A program made the translations under genes and the position numbers. Positions 9,801-21,000 of a stretch of 37,320 nt of DNA are shown here, one piece after another (within the stretch, counting starts at the first letter, position 1; each line of letters opens with the position of its first letter). Source of the DNA: Pelagophyceae sp. CCMP2097. Its lineage: Eukaryota > Sar > Pelagophyceae. Below the pieces are notes generated by a model. That model was given only the letters and a program-made list of their open reading frames with translations, was not told where the DNA came from and made no database searches. The DNA is taken from NCBI GenBank assembly GCA_026770575.1, contig MU657188.1:142445-179764 (forward strand), written 5' to 3'.

Positions 9801-10176
9801 TTGTAGTGTCGAGCTGAGCTCGGTGGAGCAATCGCGATGATGGATTCGACGGGTGACGCAGTCTCGGGTCGCATATAAGGGAGATACGACAACCACGTGA
9901 CCCAGTCGTCTCCAGGGGCCGTTTTGAGAGGCCATCGAAAGGGGCCGTCTCGAGGAGCCGGAAATAGGAGTAGCGACGGGTTCGCCCGCAAACCCGCGGG
10001 TCCAAAATCGCCTTCTGGGACTTTTGCCTGGCATGTCGTGAGTGTGGGGTTTAGGATGCGTGATGAGGATTGTTCCGGTTCCGGACTCGGCATTCGACCT
10101 TCGGCGCGTAGGTCGGCCTCGCCCTGGGCCATTCTGCGCAAGTGTTCATCGCACCTTTGTTGCTTCAGGTTGAGCC

Positions 10177-10734
10177 ACTCGACTCTTTGCCGTTACTCGG
10201 GCGAGCGTCGCGCCGTGCTCGATTTTGGTGATTCAGCACTGGTTCGTGCTGCTGAACTACCACTCGAAAATGGCTTATGTTGTGATGGAACTGGGGTTGG
10301 AAGTGCTTTTCGAATCATGGGAAGTCTTCGCTTCTTTAGAACATGTTTCCGTCGAAAACGGCTACGATCCTTTGATCAGACCCGCCGCGCTGGCCATGGT
10401 CTTTGCGCACTGGCTCTTTCTGGCCGCCGCCGCGTTGGACCTCGTCGATGGCTTCTTCGCAACGCCCGACTCGAAACAAGCACCATACGCCCTGGCCTCA
10501 CCCGCCGACGTCGCACATCATCATTTCCTGGGATCCCTCGGGCAGCGACGCTTTGGAAGCCGGCCTCGACGGATCGACTGCGCACTCCCTTCCCCACTCC
10601 CTTCCCCGCTCCGCGTCGACGTCCAGCCCGCTCGTTCGAATGCGCAAAGCCATCTCCCAGGGCAGCTTGGGGCCCATGTATACAGGGGCCCTGTTTGTAC
10701 AGGGCCGGAGCCGAGGAACCGCATTTTGATATAA
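10177..10734 (+). CDS. Partial hydrophobic protein, unrecognised
   Basis: Open plus-strand frame with strongly protein-like sequence in its first two thirds: two or three hydrophobic helices (CSILVIQHWFVLLNYHSK, PAALAMVFAHWLFLAAAALD) around an acidic helix (GLEVLFESWEVFASLEH). Probably a membrane protein exon. Beyond about 10520 the frame becomes Arg/Pro-rich and is doubtful; a second frame (LVRMRKAISQGSLGPMYTG) takes over, suggesting a splice or a frameshift I could not place. It overlaps the possible tail of the minus-strand gene at 10.7-11.4 kb. Function unknown. Confidence 0.4.
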   Translation, partial: TRLFAVTRASVAPCSILVIQHWFVLLNYHSKMAYVVMELGLEVLFESWEVFASLEHVSVENGYDPLIRPAALAMVFAHWLFLAAAALDLVDGFFATPDSKQAPYALASPADVAHHHFLGSLGQRRFGSRPRRIDCALPSPLPSPLRVDVQPARSNAQSHLPGQLGAHVYRGPVCTGPEPRNRILI

Positions 10735-10747
10735 AGGAACTTCTTCC

Positions 10748-11400
10748 GTGCCTCCCCGCCGGGCATGCTACTGTGGGTCGTTTCGGGCGACGACGTCATC
10801 GATGGCGAGGCGACCGGCGGCGTGCCGTCGTGGGAGACGTGGAGCTGTCTCGGCATGGTGAGCGTGACGGTCCAGATGGGGCCGGGTTTGTCGAGCTTGA
10901 TCGGCTCGCCGTAGATAGGGCGGCGACTGGATAAAAGCGCCTTAGACGGGGCTGCCGTCTCTGTCCGGGTGCGAGCAGTTCGCCGGCTGGAAGACGGCGA
11001 GCCCGTCCGCGGCGACGAACGCCGTGATCGACATGAGCTCGAACGGCGTGCTCGGGACGCGGAAGACGTTTCTCAACATCAAAAGCACGCCGGAGGGCGT
11101 CAGGCCGCTGAGTGTGCCCTTGCCGCAGGTCGCGTGAACGTTGCCGCCCGCCGTCGATTGACGGCGGCGCGGGAGCGTGGTCTACTGCGCCGAGGAGGCC
11201 GTCGTCGGAGATCTGGCTGCGGTGGTCGTCGCCGCCGCTGCCGCGTCGGTCGTCGCCTCCGCGCCGGTCGTCTCCGCCGCGCCGGTCGCGGGCGAAGGAG
11301 CGGGGGAAACGGTTGTCGCCGCGTGCTGGCGTCCAAAGCGCGCCGCCGTGTCTGGCGGCTTGGGCGTCGCGCTTCTGGCACGCCTGGAAGCGCGAACTTG
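10748..11400 (-). CDS. Unrecognised spliced gene, partial
   Basis: Model: exon from about 11400 to 11186 (Arg/Gly/Asp repeats RGGDDRRGGDD, then QISDDGLLGA), intron 11119-11185 (67 nt, GTAGAC to CAAG), exon 10948-11118 (57 codons, GTLSGLTPSGVLLMLRNVF, STPFELMSITAFVAADGLAV), intron 10905-10947 (43 nt), exon 10904 downwards (PIKLDKPGPIWTVTLTMP, then a Ser/Thr/Pro-rich stretch). Phases agree at both junctions. The composition of the middle exon suggests a beta-rich fold. No family recognised. The 5' and 3' ends are not placed, and the 43-nt intron is very short. Confidence 0.4.
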
Positions 11401-12025
11401 TTTGGGGCCGGTCCGGGGAAAGCCCCCGGAAACTCGGATGCGTTTTTGGCGATAAAAAAACTCGGAAATGCGATACGCGGCGTTCCGGGGCCGCGGGCGG
11501 GGTACGCTTGAGTCGCTTGGAGCGCCGAGGAACTCTGCCGCGCTGTATCTCACATGGTCCTCGTCAAGTGCGTACAGGGCCTACGTTCAAGCAAGCCCCG
11601 GCGCTCCGGACCGCATCGGCCCCGGGAGGAAAATGTGCAGCCTCCCCGAGGGTGCATTGAGCGAGTCGGAGCATACGAGACAAAATTGGTGAGTTTGAGC
11701 AGACGCGGCGTTGAGAAGAATTGGTCAAATCGTCCGTCGGCGGGCTCGTTGCCTGCATTTGCGGCGGGCCTTGTGCGGCGGCGGGCTTTGTGCGGTTGAG
11801 GGCCGATGAATTCCTCGTGAAGAGGGCGGCGAGGAGTTTGCCTGCAATCCCCTCATTGCAAAGCCTCTTCAAGCCTTTTGACAGCGCCGTGTACCGGAGC
11901 GTTCCGCCTAGCGTCGCGATGCTGAAACCGCACAAAGCGCGCCTCGTCATCTGTGGCCTCGATGGTCGACTTATTGGTGCGCGACGTCCAGCCGAAGAAA
12001 TGCGCCTCCGGTGCGGCGCGTCTAC

Positions 12026-15000
12026 CTCTACCGCCCGGTCCCGAAACTGCCCGAATTCATCGTGGCGCGTGCGAGACGAAATAGCGCTGCGCAACTCACA
12101 CCGAGCGCGTACCGACTCCAAACGTACCTGCCCAAACCCAAGCCCGGTCCCTGTGATGGACCATGCTCCTCCCTCGAAAGTCCCATATTGATTTCACGCA
12201 AACGGAGGCTCATTATGCATCGACTTGTGCAAACACAAAAACTTTGCTTACAACAAAGCGCCTTACGTCGACGCCGTCCCGACGACCTGCGGCTCGAGGC
12301 CGTGGTCGAGCCTAGCGGAAACGCTGTGACAACGGCGCGCGTGTCGGGCAAAAATCCAGAGTCTGAATGGTCTCGAGGACCGATGCATCGCACCCACTCG
12401 CCCTCCGGCATCACACGCACTCGCCCTCGCCCCGGAGTTTCACGGGCGGCCCCCGGCGCGCTCGCCTCGCCCGCGCGCGGAGCAGAACACGGCAACAAAT
12501 GCGGGTTTGCCTTTGACGCGGGTGGCTTGACAGTACTTCGGCGACCAAGAGATGATACACGTCGTGGTACGCCAGCGGCACGCCCAGCAACGCCGCCTTG
12601 CGCTTCGTCAACGTGTTGGGCCTGCGGGGGGTCAATGTGCCGTCAGCGAGATGTTTGTTTCCATCCGAAAATGTGCCGTTACCGAGCTATTCCATCCGAA
12701 AATGTGCCTTTGATAGAGTTGGCGTTTGCAAATTGCCAAGACGCGGCGCCCGGCTGGAGGTCGAAGAAGTAGAGCTTGGCCTCGTGGCCGTCGGCGCGCG
12801 CGGCGGCGCACTACGGGGTTTGAGGTCTTTTGAGGCATTTCGAGCGAGGCATTTCGAGGCGTTTTGACGACTTTGCAACGCGAGGGCATAAGGCCCGCGG
12901 GCCCGTCCAAGCCGAGGCCTTTCGACCGCGCCGTCGGCCGCCAGGGGGCGTCGAGACCGCCTTTGCCCCGGTCGGGCCGCAGAGGTTTGTATTTGCGGGC
13001 CGCAGAGGTTTGTATTTGCGGGTCCGGGTCTCCAAGGTCCGTATCGGGCCATAATTTAGGAATTGGTCCCCTCGATTAGGTATCGGGCCATAAGGACTGC
13101 AGAGGGGCCATCCGGTCCGCCAAAGGCTCCCGTGGGTTTGTCGACGGGTCCGGGCCGTCTCCGGATTTCGCCCAAGGGGAGCGATCCGATTCTCGAGGGA
13201 ACGGGACCGAGGCACCAGGGCCTTTGGTTCTCGCCGAGACTGCTGGCAAGGCCGCATTCGGTCCGCCTCCAGGAGGCCGTCTCCAGCGCCGTCTTCGGAG
13301 CCGTATGAGGGGGTGGTCAAAGGGGCCGCCCAGGCGCCGTCAGGAAGACGAGCTTTCAGGACCGTCTCGAGGCCGTCTTCAAGACCCAGTCTGAGGCCGT
13401 CGTAAAACCCGTCGAGGGCCCCGTCTTGATGCCGTCTGCAGGGCCCTCGAGAGGCCATCTCAAGGGCTGTCTCGAGAAGACGGCCTCGTCGTCGCCTCGA
13501 GAACCGTCCAGAGGGCCTGGTTCTAGGCGTCTTGGGGCCGTCTTGAAGACGTTTGGGCTCTCAAGAAGGCCGTCGAAACACGGGCAGTCGCAACGTCGTC
13601 TCGAGGGCCACCCCCCGGCCGTCTCGAGGGCCGTCTTCTCGGACCGTCCCTTTGGGCCGTCTCTTTGGGTCGTCTCGAGGACCGTCCCGAGCACCGTCTC
13701 GAGGACCGTCCCTTTGGACCATCAAGAAGGCCGTCTTGGGTTGTTCTCGGGACCGTCTCGGGGCCGTCGCGAGGCTAGTCGAGAGGCCGCCGAGAGGACG
13801 GCCGAGACGTCGTCTCAAGGACCGACTCGAGGCCGTCTTCATGCCCGCCGAGAGGGCCATTCCAAGGGCCGTCGTGGGACCGTCCCGAGGACCGTCTGCA
13901 GGGCCGTCTCGAGGACCCTCGATGCCGTATCAAGGACCGTCCCGAGGACCGTCTCGAGGACCGACTCGAGGACCGACTCGAGGACGTCTCGAGGACCGTC
14001 GTCAAGTCATCGTGAGGTCGTCTTGAGGTCGTCGAGATGGCGTCTCAAGGACCGTTTCGAGACTGCCTGGGAGCCGTCTCTTTGGCCCTCGTCGACGTCG
14101 CCTTCTCGGGCCGTCTCGAGGATCGTTCAGAGGCCGTTGTCGAGGTGGCCGAGACGGACCGTCTCGAGGCCGTACTGGGGCCGTCGATAAAGACCGTCTC
14201 GAGAAGGCCGTCTTGGGGCCGTCTGCAGGACCGTCTGGCGGAATGTTTCGGGCCCGTCCTTTTGGACCGTTTCAAAGCCTTTCTTGGGTCCGTCTCAAGG
14301 CCAGGACGCGCCGCCGCCGCCTCGATAAGGGACCCACTGCACGAGGGGCGCGTCGTCGGCGAGCGCTGAAAGCGGCGCTTTGACCCAGCGGCACTTTGAC
14401 GTCGCCCAGCGCCGTCTCCGTCGGCGAAAGGCCCGTGGCAAAGAGACCGTTTCCAAGGCCGTCAAAAAAGGCCGTTTCCAAGGCCGCCTCGAGCCCGTCA
14501 AGGGGCCGTCTTCATGACCGTCTCGAGGGCCGTCGTTGAACCGAGGGCCGTCTGCAGGGCCGTCTTTTTTGACTTTCGATGCCGACTAAAAGGACCGCCG
14601 AGACGGACCGCTTCAAGAAGCGTCGAAGCGGGTCCATGCTCCGTCTTCTCGGACCGTCGTGAGGCCATTCTTGACGTCGTCAAAGAGGTGATCGGGGGCG
14701 CCTCCAACATCGCCTCAAAGATCGTTTCGAGGCTGCCTTGATGCTTCCTCTTTGGCAGTCGTAGACGCCGCCTTGTCGGATCGATCGGATGGTCGTCGAG
14801 GCCGTCGAGAAGTCGCCCAGATGGGCCGATTCCGAGATGGATCGATTCGAGGCCCGTCCAGAGTGGCCTTCGCCGTCTTCAGAATCGCCTCGACGGGCCC
14901 TCTGGGGGTCTTTGGTTCGGCCCGCCGTCGTAACGTGCGTCGGGGACCGTCCAAAAGTTCGAAGATTTTTTGGGAAAGACTCGCTCCGAAAGAAAGCACT

Positions 15001-18000
15001 CCGACGAAGGCGACCCATTGGACCCTCGAAGCGGTCCAAAAAGACGCCTCGACGAGGTCAATACAGCAGTTGCCACTAAGTTCCGTAAGTCCAAAGGCAA
15101 AAATTCAAGATCCAAAACCAAGGGCGTGTCAAAATCTCAACAAGGCGGATATTTGGGATTTAATCAAATCGATTTTCCATGTTTTGAGCATAAATTCTCA
15201 AAAATAAGAATTTTAGGATTTTATTAAATCTTTGAATATCTGCCTTATTGAGATTTTGACATCTTTGGTTTTGGATATTGGATTTTGCTTTTGCTTTAAG
15301 CCGATGCTTTTTGCTTACGGACTTTCGGAAATAAAGTGGGAACTGCTGTACGGTCCTCAACAAGGTCCTCAACAAGGTCCTCAACAAGGTCCTCACGGCG
15401 GGCCTTTTTGGCGGCCTCTGGAATGCTCTGTAGGCGGTACGCGAGAAAACCCGCCTCGACGGCCACTTTGACGGGGCCCGTCTCGACGGGTCTTGACGTC
15501 GGCCCCGGGTCCTGAAGATGGCCTCTTTGGCGGCCCCTTTGAGCGTCCTTCTTCACAGTCCTCTCGAGAAGGTCCTTCAGAAGGGGGCGGTCTGACCTGC
15601 AGACGGCCTTCTTGGCGGCCCGTCGAGAACGGCCATAGAAGGATGGCCGTCTTCAAGGTCCTGAAGACGGGCGGAGGGACGGCCATCGTCTTCGAGGCGG
15701 CGTCAGGACGGCCAAAAAGGAAAACCCGAGGCCGTCCCTTTGACCGTCCCATTTGACCACCCCGAAGACGGCCTCTTTGACGGCGCGTCTCGACCTTGTT
15801 CAGACGGCCTCGAGACGGCTTTCTCGAGACGGTCCTGGTCTTCTCGAGCATCGACTTAACAAGGTCCTTAACAAGGTCCTCAACAAGGTCATCAACAAGG
15901 TCTTCGAGCACTGCCGACCAAAGGCGACCGCCGACGAAGACCGACGAGGAACCAAGCGCCCTCCGGCTTGCTCGAGATCTCTCGCTTGCTGCAGATCCTT
16001 GCTCGCGCCTTGGACAACCGGCTCTCCGAGGGTCTCCGTCGATGTTCGTTTTTTTATAGTCGCAACAATAAGACCTCACCTGTTTCATCTCCGTCTCGCT
16101 CGGCTGCCCGACGCCTATTTTCGGTCCGTCTCGCAAAGGCCGTCCGACGCCGAACGAGGCTCGCGGGTTCGGCGCAAGGCGGTCGGCGCACCGTCTGCGA
16201 GGATGCGGATGTCCGGCGCGTATCTTTCGAGATGGTCTAAAAGGGCTTCCAAAGCCCCGAAAGTCGATGCGCGGACCACGCCGAGCACCTACGACCGCGT
16301 CCGCGGAAAGGGGACCAAGCAGGGTGGAGAGTTCCGCCGGGACGGTGAAAAAAGCACGGCCGGGACGGGAGCAAAAGGCTTTCCAAGAATTCCTCCACGC
16401 TTGCTCCAACACCGCCTTCCCGCACGACCGCCCAGGCCTGGGGGCCCCGCCTGGTTTTGGCTAATTCGAGCCCGTGCGCCCCAGACTGTGCGTCGGCCGC
16501 GTCGGACCGCCGCCACGTCGGACCGAGGACCAAAAAGGGACCGCCGAGGACTCCCCGTGGGGGATACCGGGCCCGTCTCGGGCCCGTCTCGGAACTCTCG
16601 ACGGACCGCGTCGGACCGTCGAGGGGCCCGAGACGGACTGCCCGTCGATGTATGGGGCCGTCGACGGGCCGCGTCGGACCGAATCGGGGCCGTCGAGAGG
16701 CTCCCGTCGGACAACGTGGGCGTGTACGACCGTCGAGGGGCTGCGTGTACGACCCTTGAGGGGCTGCAAACGGACCCTGGAGGAGGGGCTGCACACCGTC
16801 TTCAGGACCGCCCATGGGGCTTTACGGGACCGGGCCCCAATCCTAAGGACCGCCAAAGGGCTTCGGGTTTTCCACATTCGCGTGGGGTTTCCAAAGACGC
16901 CGGACGGGCAGTAGACTGCTTGCGGCCTTTTTTTTGCTTGGGTACATTGGCCTCGGTCGCGGGCCTGCGCAGCGCAATTCGGCGGCGGCGCGACGTCCGC
17001 CCGAAAGTCGCCCGGAACGTCCGCCCGAAAGCCGTCGAGCGCCCCTGTTGCCCGGCACGGGGAGCCGGGCGGACGGCCACAGGGACTCTTGGGGCGGCTT
17101 TCGGTCCGACTGAAGTCTCACTGAAGAGAGCATCTTCCGACGGCGGTTTCCAAACGTTCCAAGCGCCGTTGTTTTCTTCCAAACAAGCTCCCAAACGCAT
17201 TCTCGCCGGACGCCGGCGCTCGCAGTTCGGCGGCATCGTACACCTCGTCGTCTTCCTCGTCTTCCTCGTCGCTTTCGATCGGACCGCGTCTTCGTTGAGC
17301 CTCTTTGCCTTTGGAGTCTTGCCCCTTTGTCCCCTTCCTTTGCCCCTCGGCCGCCGCGTCGACGGGCCCCTCGTAGCCGCCGAGGAACTTGTGGACGAGT
17401 TTCGTGTAGTCGACCTGCGACGGCAAGGTCCTCTTGCTCTTCCAAAAAGCGACCGCAATGCCATAGAGGAGCGGTCCGAGTCGGCTTCCAAGAAGCGGAG
17501 GCGCCCTCGGACAAACGGGCAACGCATAGGGCAAGTCGGCCGGGGCTGGTATCGAGGAGGGGGCTGACGAGCGGGTATCCGGGGCCGCGTCGAGGGCCCG
17601 GTACCAGGGGCCGCGTCGAGGACCCGGTACACGGCGCCGCATCGAGGACCCGGTATCCGGGGCTGCCGAGCGAGGCCGCCCTCCTCGACGGTCTATCCGT
17701 CGAGCGGGCCCGGGACGAGGACCCGTCACGAGGACTTGGCCCTTAAGCACGGGTCTCAACTGGCCGTTTAGCGGATCCGTTAAGCGGATCCGGTCTTTCG
17801 GGGCCGCGTCGAAGGCCCGGTCGAAGAGCCCGCCTTTGAGCCCGGGGGGGCTCGCCGAGCGCTTTCTAAAGTGTTTGCGAGGGGCCGTACAAGGGCCCGC
17901 GCAAAGGACCATATGAGAGCCCATGCAACGAGTCGGGACCCTAAAATGGCCCGTGCAAGGGCCCATGAAGGGCCCGTGCAACGAGTCGGGGCTGGACACG

Positions 18001-21000
18001 AAGCTGTGTGGGGGCCCGTGCGCGGGGCCTCGCACAGGGAGCGTCCCAAAAGCCTCCTCCGCGCCCTGCTCGAAACGCCTCTTCGAGCACCCGGCTCGAC
18101 CGCGATGGGGAAACGTCATTTCCAAGAAAGGAGGGGTCTCGCTCGTGCAAACGGCATTGCAGGGGACCGCACACGGAACCCTATAATGGCCCGTGCAAGG
18201 ACCCATGCAAGGGCGCGTCCAGGAGGCGTCTTGGAACGGACCGCCCATCTTCGGGGCCCGTGCAAGAGGCCCCGTGCGAGGGACCATTGAAAGGCACCCC
18301 GAGGCAAGGGCCCGTAGTACGAGGTGAACAAATGAGAAGGCCTGCCCTCCGACCGCACGATGGGCCGTCATAGGCCACAGAGAGACGCCGTCCTGGGTTG
18401 CCGCGTAGGGCCCTACGTAGGGCCCTACGACCCTACGTAGGGTAGGCTAGACCCTACGCGGCCGCTTTGTGAGATTTTGGCGACACAAAGGGCTCGGCGG
18501 GGCCATCCGACGACGACGAAGACGACGAGCCACCGAGCCCGAGGCCGTCGACGCTGAGCCGCCCGGGCGACGCCTCAGTGGTGCTAACAAGGACCCCGAC
18601 GTGGACCTTGGCTCAAGGTTGGGCGACCCGCGGGCGGCGACGCGCGCCGGCTGGAACCCCGTCGTCTCACGGTACCCTACGTGGGACCCTACGTAGGGCC
18701 CTACGACCCTACGTAGGGTAAGCTGGACCCTACAACCTGAACACCTACGCGGCAACCCAGGGGCCGTCACCCGTACCGATGCGAGGGACTCGTCAAAGCC
18801 TGTGCGAGGAGCCTTAAAGGGACCCTACAAGGACCCTTTGCAAGAAACCGTGCGTGTCAGCTCGATAGGGCCCTTTTAAAGAGGCCAAAGCGACCGCACA
18901 GAGGCCTTGCAAGTGACCGTCGCCTTGCAGGAGCCCGTCCGGAGGGCTTTTCAAGGACTCGGGCACAGACGGGCTCGAACCTCGCACCCAAGAGCTGCGC
19001 ATCCCATATGGCATCCTGTGAGCCCATGTGGGACCCTGTGGCAAGGACCCTGTGACAAGGATCCTGTGACAATGTCCATGCGACAAGGCCCCTGCGACAA
19101 GGTCTCCGTGGCAAGATCGCTGTATAAAGGACCCGCGACAAGAACCCCGCGACGAGGTCCCTGTGACAAGGATCCCCGTGAGAAAGATCCCAGTGACAAG
19201 GTCTCTGCGACAAGGTCCCTGTGACAAGGTCCCTGTGACAAGGTCCCCGTGGCAAGGTTCCTGAGACAAGAATCCTGAGACAAGAACCCTGTGAAAAATC
19301 ATCCTGTGACAAGAGCCCCGTGACAAAATCCCTGAGACAGAATCCCTACGGCAAGGTTCCCCCTGTGAGACGAAGCCTTCGACAGGGTCCTCGTGGCAAG
19401 GTCCCGGGCCGCCGACCGCCATCCTGCGCACCGTCCGGCTCCGGTGTCGCCGGCCGGATGCCGTCCTGGGACCTGGGGTGCTTCTTTGTCGAGAGGGACC
19501 GGCAAGAGGGACCATCTTGAGGGATTGTATAGAGAGCTGCCGAGAGGGACCGCCTCGAGGAGCCCTCTAGAGTGGCCGTCTCTAAGAGCCGTCTAGAGGG
19601 CTGTCTAGTGTAACCGTCGAGAGTGGCCGGCGAGAGGGACCGGCGAGAGGGACCGTCGAGGGGGATTGTATAGACAGCTGCCTCGAGGGAATGTCTCGAG
19701 TGCCCGTCTTGAAGGGCCGTCTAGAGAGCTGTCTAATATCACCGTGGAGAGGGCTGTCGAGAGTGGCCGTGGAAAGGGACCATCTTGAGGGCTGTCGAGG
19801 ACCCGGGATTTGGACCCAAACTCAACGAGGTCTGAAAAAGGCCTTGAGCGGGCCCGTTCTTAGTGTCAGGGGTAACCAAAAAATCAATTCAATATAATGC
19901 GTATTGTGCGTAACGTACGTAATACAAAACCGTCCAAGGCCCTGTCGAACAGCCTTTGGGCCGCGAGAGGGCGTTTCAAAATGCGTGTTCAAAAATGTTT
20001 TCAAAATTTTGTTTCAAAATTTGTTTTTAAAATTTGTTTTTAAAATTTGTTTTCAAAAATTTGTTTTCAAAAATTTGTTTTCAAAAATGTGTTTTCAAAA
20101 TGTGTTTTCAAAAATGTGTTTTCAAAAATGTGTTCCATGGAAAAAGCAGACGCAGCAAACGTACGTGATCCTTCGCAAAAGCCTCAGGCACCGCGCAAAG
20201 GTGCTCTCCGACCGTCACTTGGAGCCGGTCCGTAGCGTTTGCGAGCCAGGCGATGCTCACGAGGACGACGTCGCCCACGCAAGCTTTTTCGACTTGGACG
20301 TACACCGCGTCGGGCCCCATTCGATTCAGAGTCCGCACCTATCCCAAAAGGGTCGCTGTCGAAGCACCCCTGCCGCAAGTCGAAGGAAGCCCCTGCCGCA
20401 AGACGGCGGTCGAAGCACCCCCCTTGCCGAAGAACCCCCTTCAACGGAAACTCCTCTTCAACGGATGACGCACCGGCCCGCACGCCCCGCCGCACAGCAC
20501 CCAGTCACCGGCCTTGACCTCGCCCGCCCTTACAGCGGCCAAGACCAAAGCGCCACGCGCGCCAGGTACGCGCGAGAGCTCGAGGACGACGAGGACCGCC
20601 AATGGGTTTTGGGCCGACCTAGGAATTCCTATTTGCTCAAAAATTCAAAATAAATCAAAGTTTCGACTGCGCGTGACCGCTCTGGGGTCCGCCTCGCAGC
20701 GGCCACCGCGCGCAGTCGCCACCCATCCTTGAGCGGCCATGCTTTCATCATGGAGATACACATTGCAACTCTACAGCGGCCCTTATTTTTGAGCCGTTGC
20801 GGGCAGACGGCGCCGCGGGGCCAGAGGGGCAGACCGCGGGGCTGACCGCGGGTCCCATTTGAGATCCCAGGGGGTCCATTGACGTCGAGGGTCGCGCGAG
20901 ACATTATGGCTCCCATAGGGTCGTTGGAGATACCGAGGGCCCCGCGAGCCTAGAGGATCCCTGCAAAATCCATTTGAGATGTGCAACAGATTGTTCGAAC

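Larger units (their letters stand above)
12811..16079 (-). other. Giant intron 13 of IF-2
   Basis: 3269 nt, donor GTGAGG after EMKQ, acceptor CCGTAG before CAAARADGHEAKLYFFD. It contains a 12-bp GAGGACCGTCTC array (13330-14300, continuing in weaker form to about 14900), a 250-bp foldback element, two clusters of a 12-bp AACAAGGTCCTC unit and an ACGGCC-rich array (15400-15800). A minus-strand frame at 14330-14430 (PLSALADDAPLVQWVPYRGG) is protein-like but not needed for the join. Confidence 0.7.
17415..20164 (-). other. Giant intron 9 of IF-2
   Basis: 2750 nt, donor GTACGT after PEAFAKDH, acceptor GTCGCAG/G before VDYTKLVHKFL. In window order it contains a 26-bp tandem, a broken copy of the dispersed CAAGG repeat, two CCCTACGTAGGG modules, a 14-bp GACAAGG array, a GAGAGGGACCGTC array (19490-19800) and an AT-rich 14-bp array. 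Confidence 0.65.

Noticed and set aside
9104..10141. 345-codon minus-strand open frame covering the SET gene start
   Set aside because: Different frame from the SET domain and crosses repeat sequence; only a short part (9365-9495) looks like real protein.
11850..12005. Minus-strand frame HFFGWTSRTNKSTIEATDDE as the last IF-2 exon
   Set aside because: Attractive composition and a stop codon, but no intron of plausible length brings it into phase with the exon ending at 12026.
15885..15995. Possible extra IF-2 exon encoding VVQGASKDLQQARDLEQAGG
   Set aside because: Protein-like and in phase after exon 16080-16114, but exon 12683-12810 continues the IF-2 alignment better (CAAARADGHEAKLYFFD) and is also in phase.
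18405..18745. Internal telomeric repeat, suggested by CCCTA strings
   Set aside because: The repeated motif is the palindrome CCCTACGTAGGG, not tandem CCCTAAA or CCCTAA, and only two modules exist.
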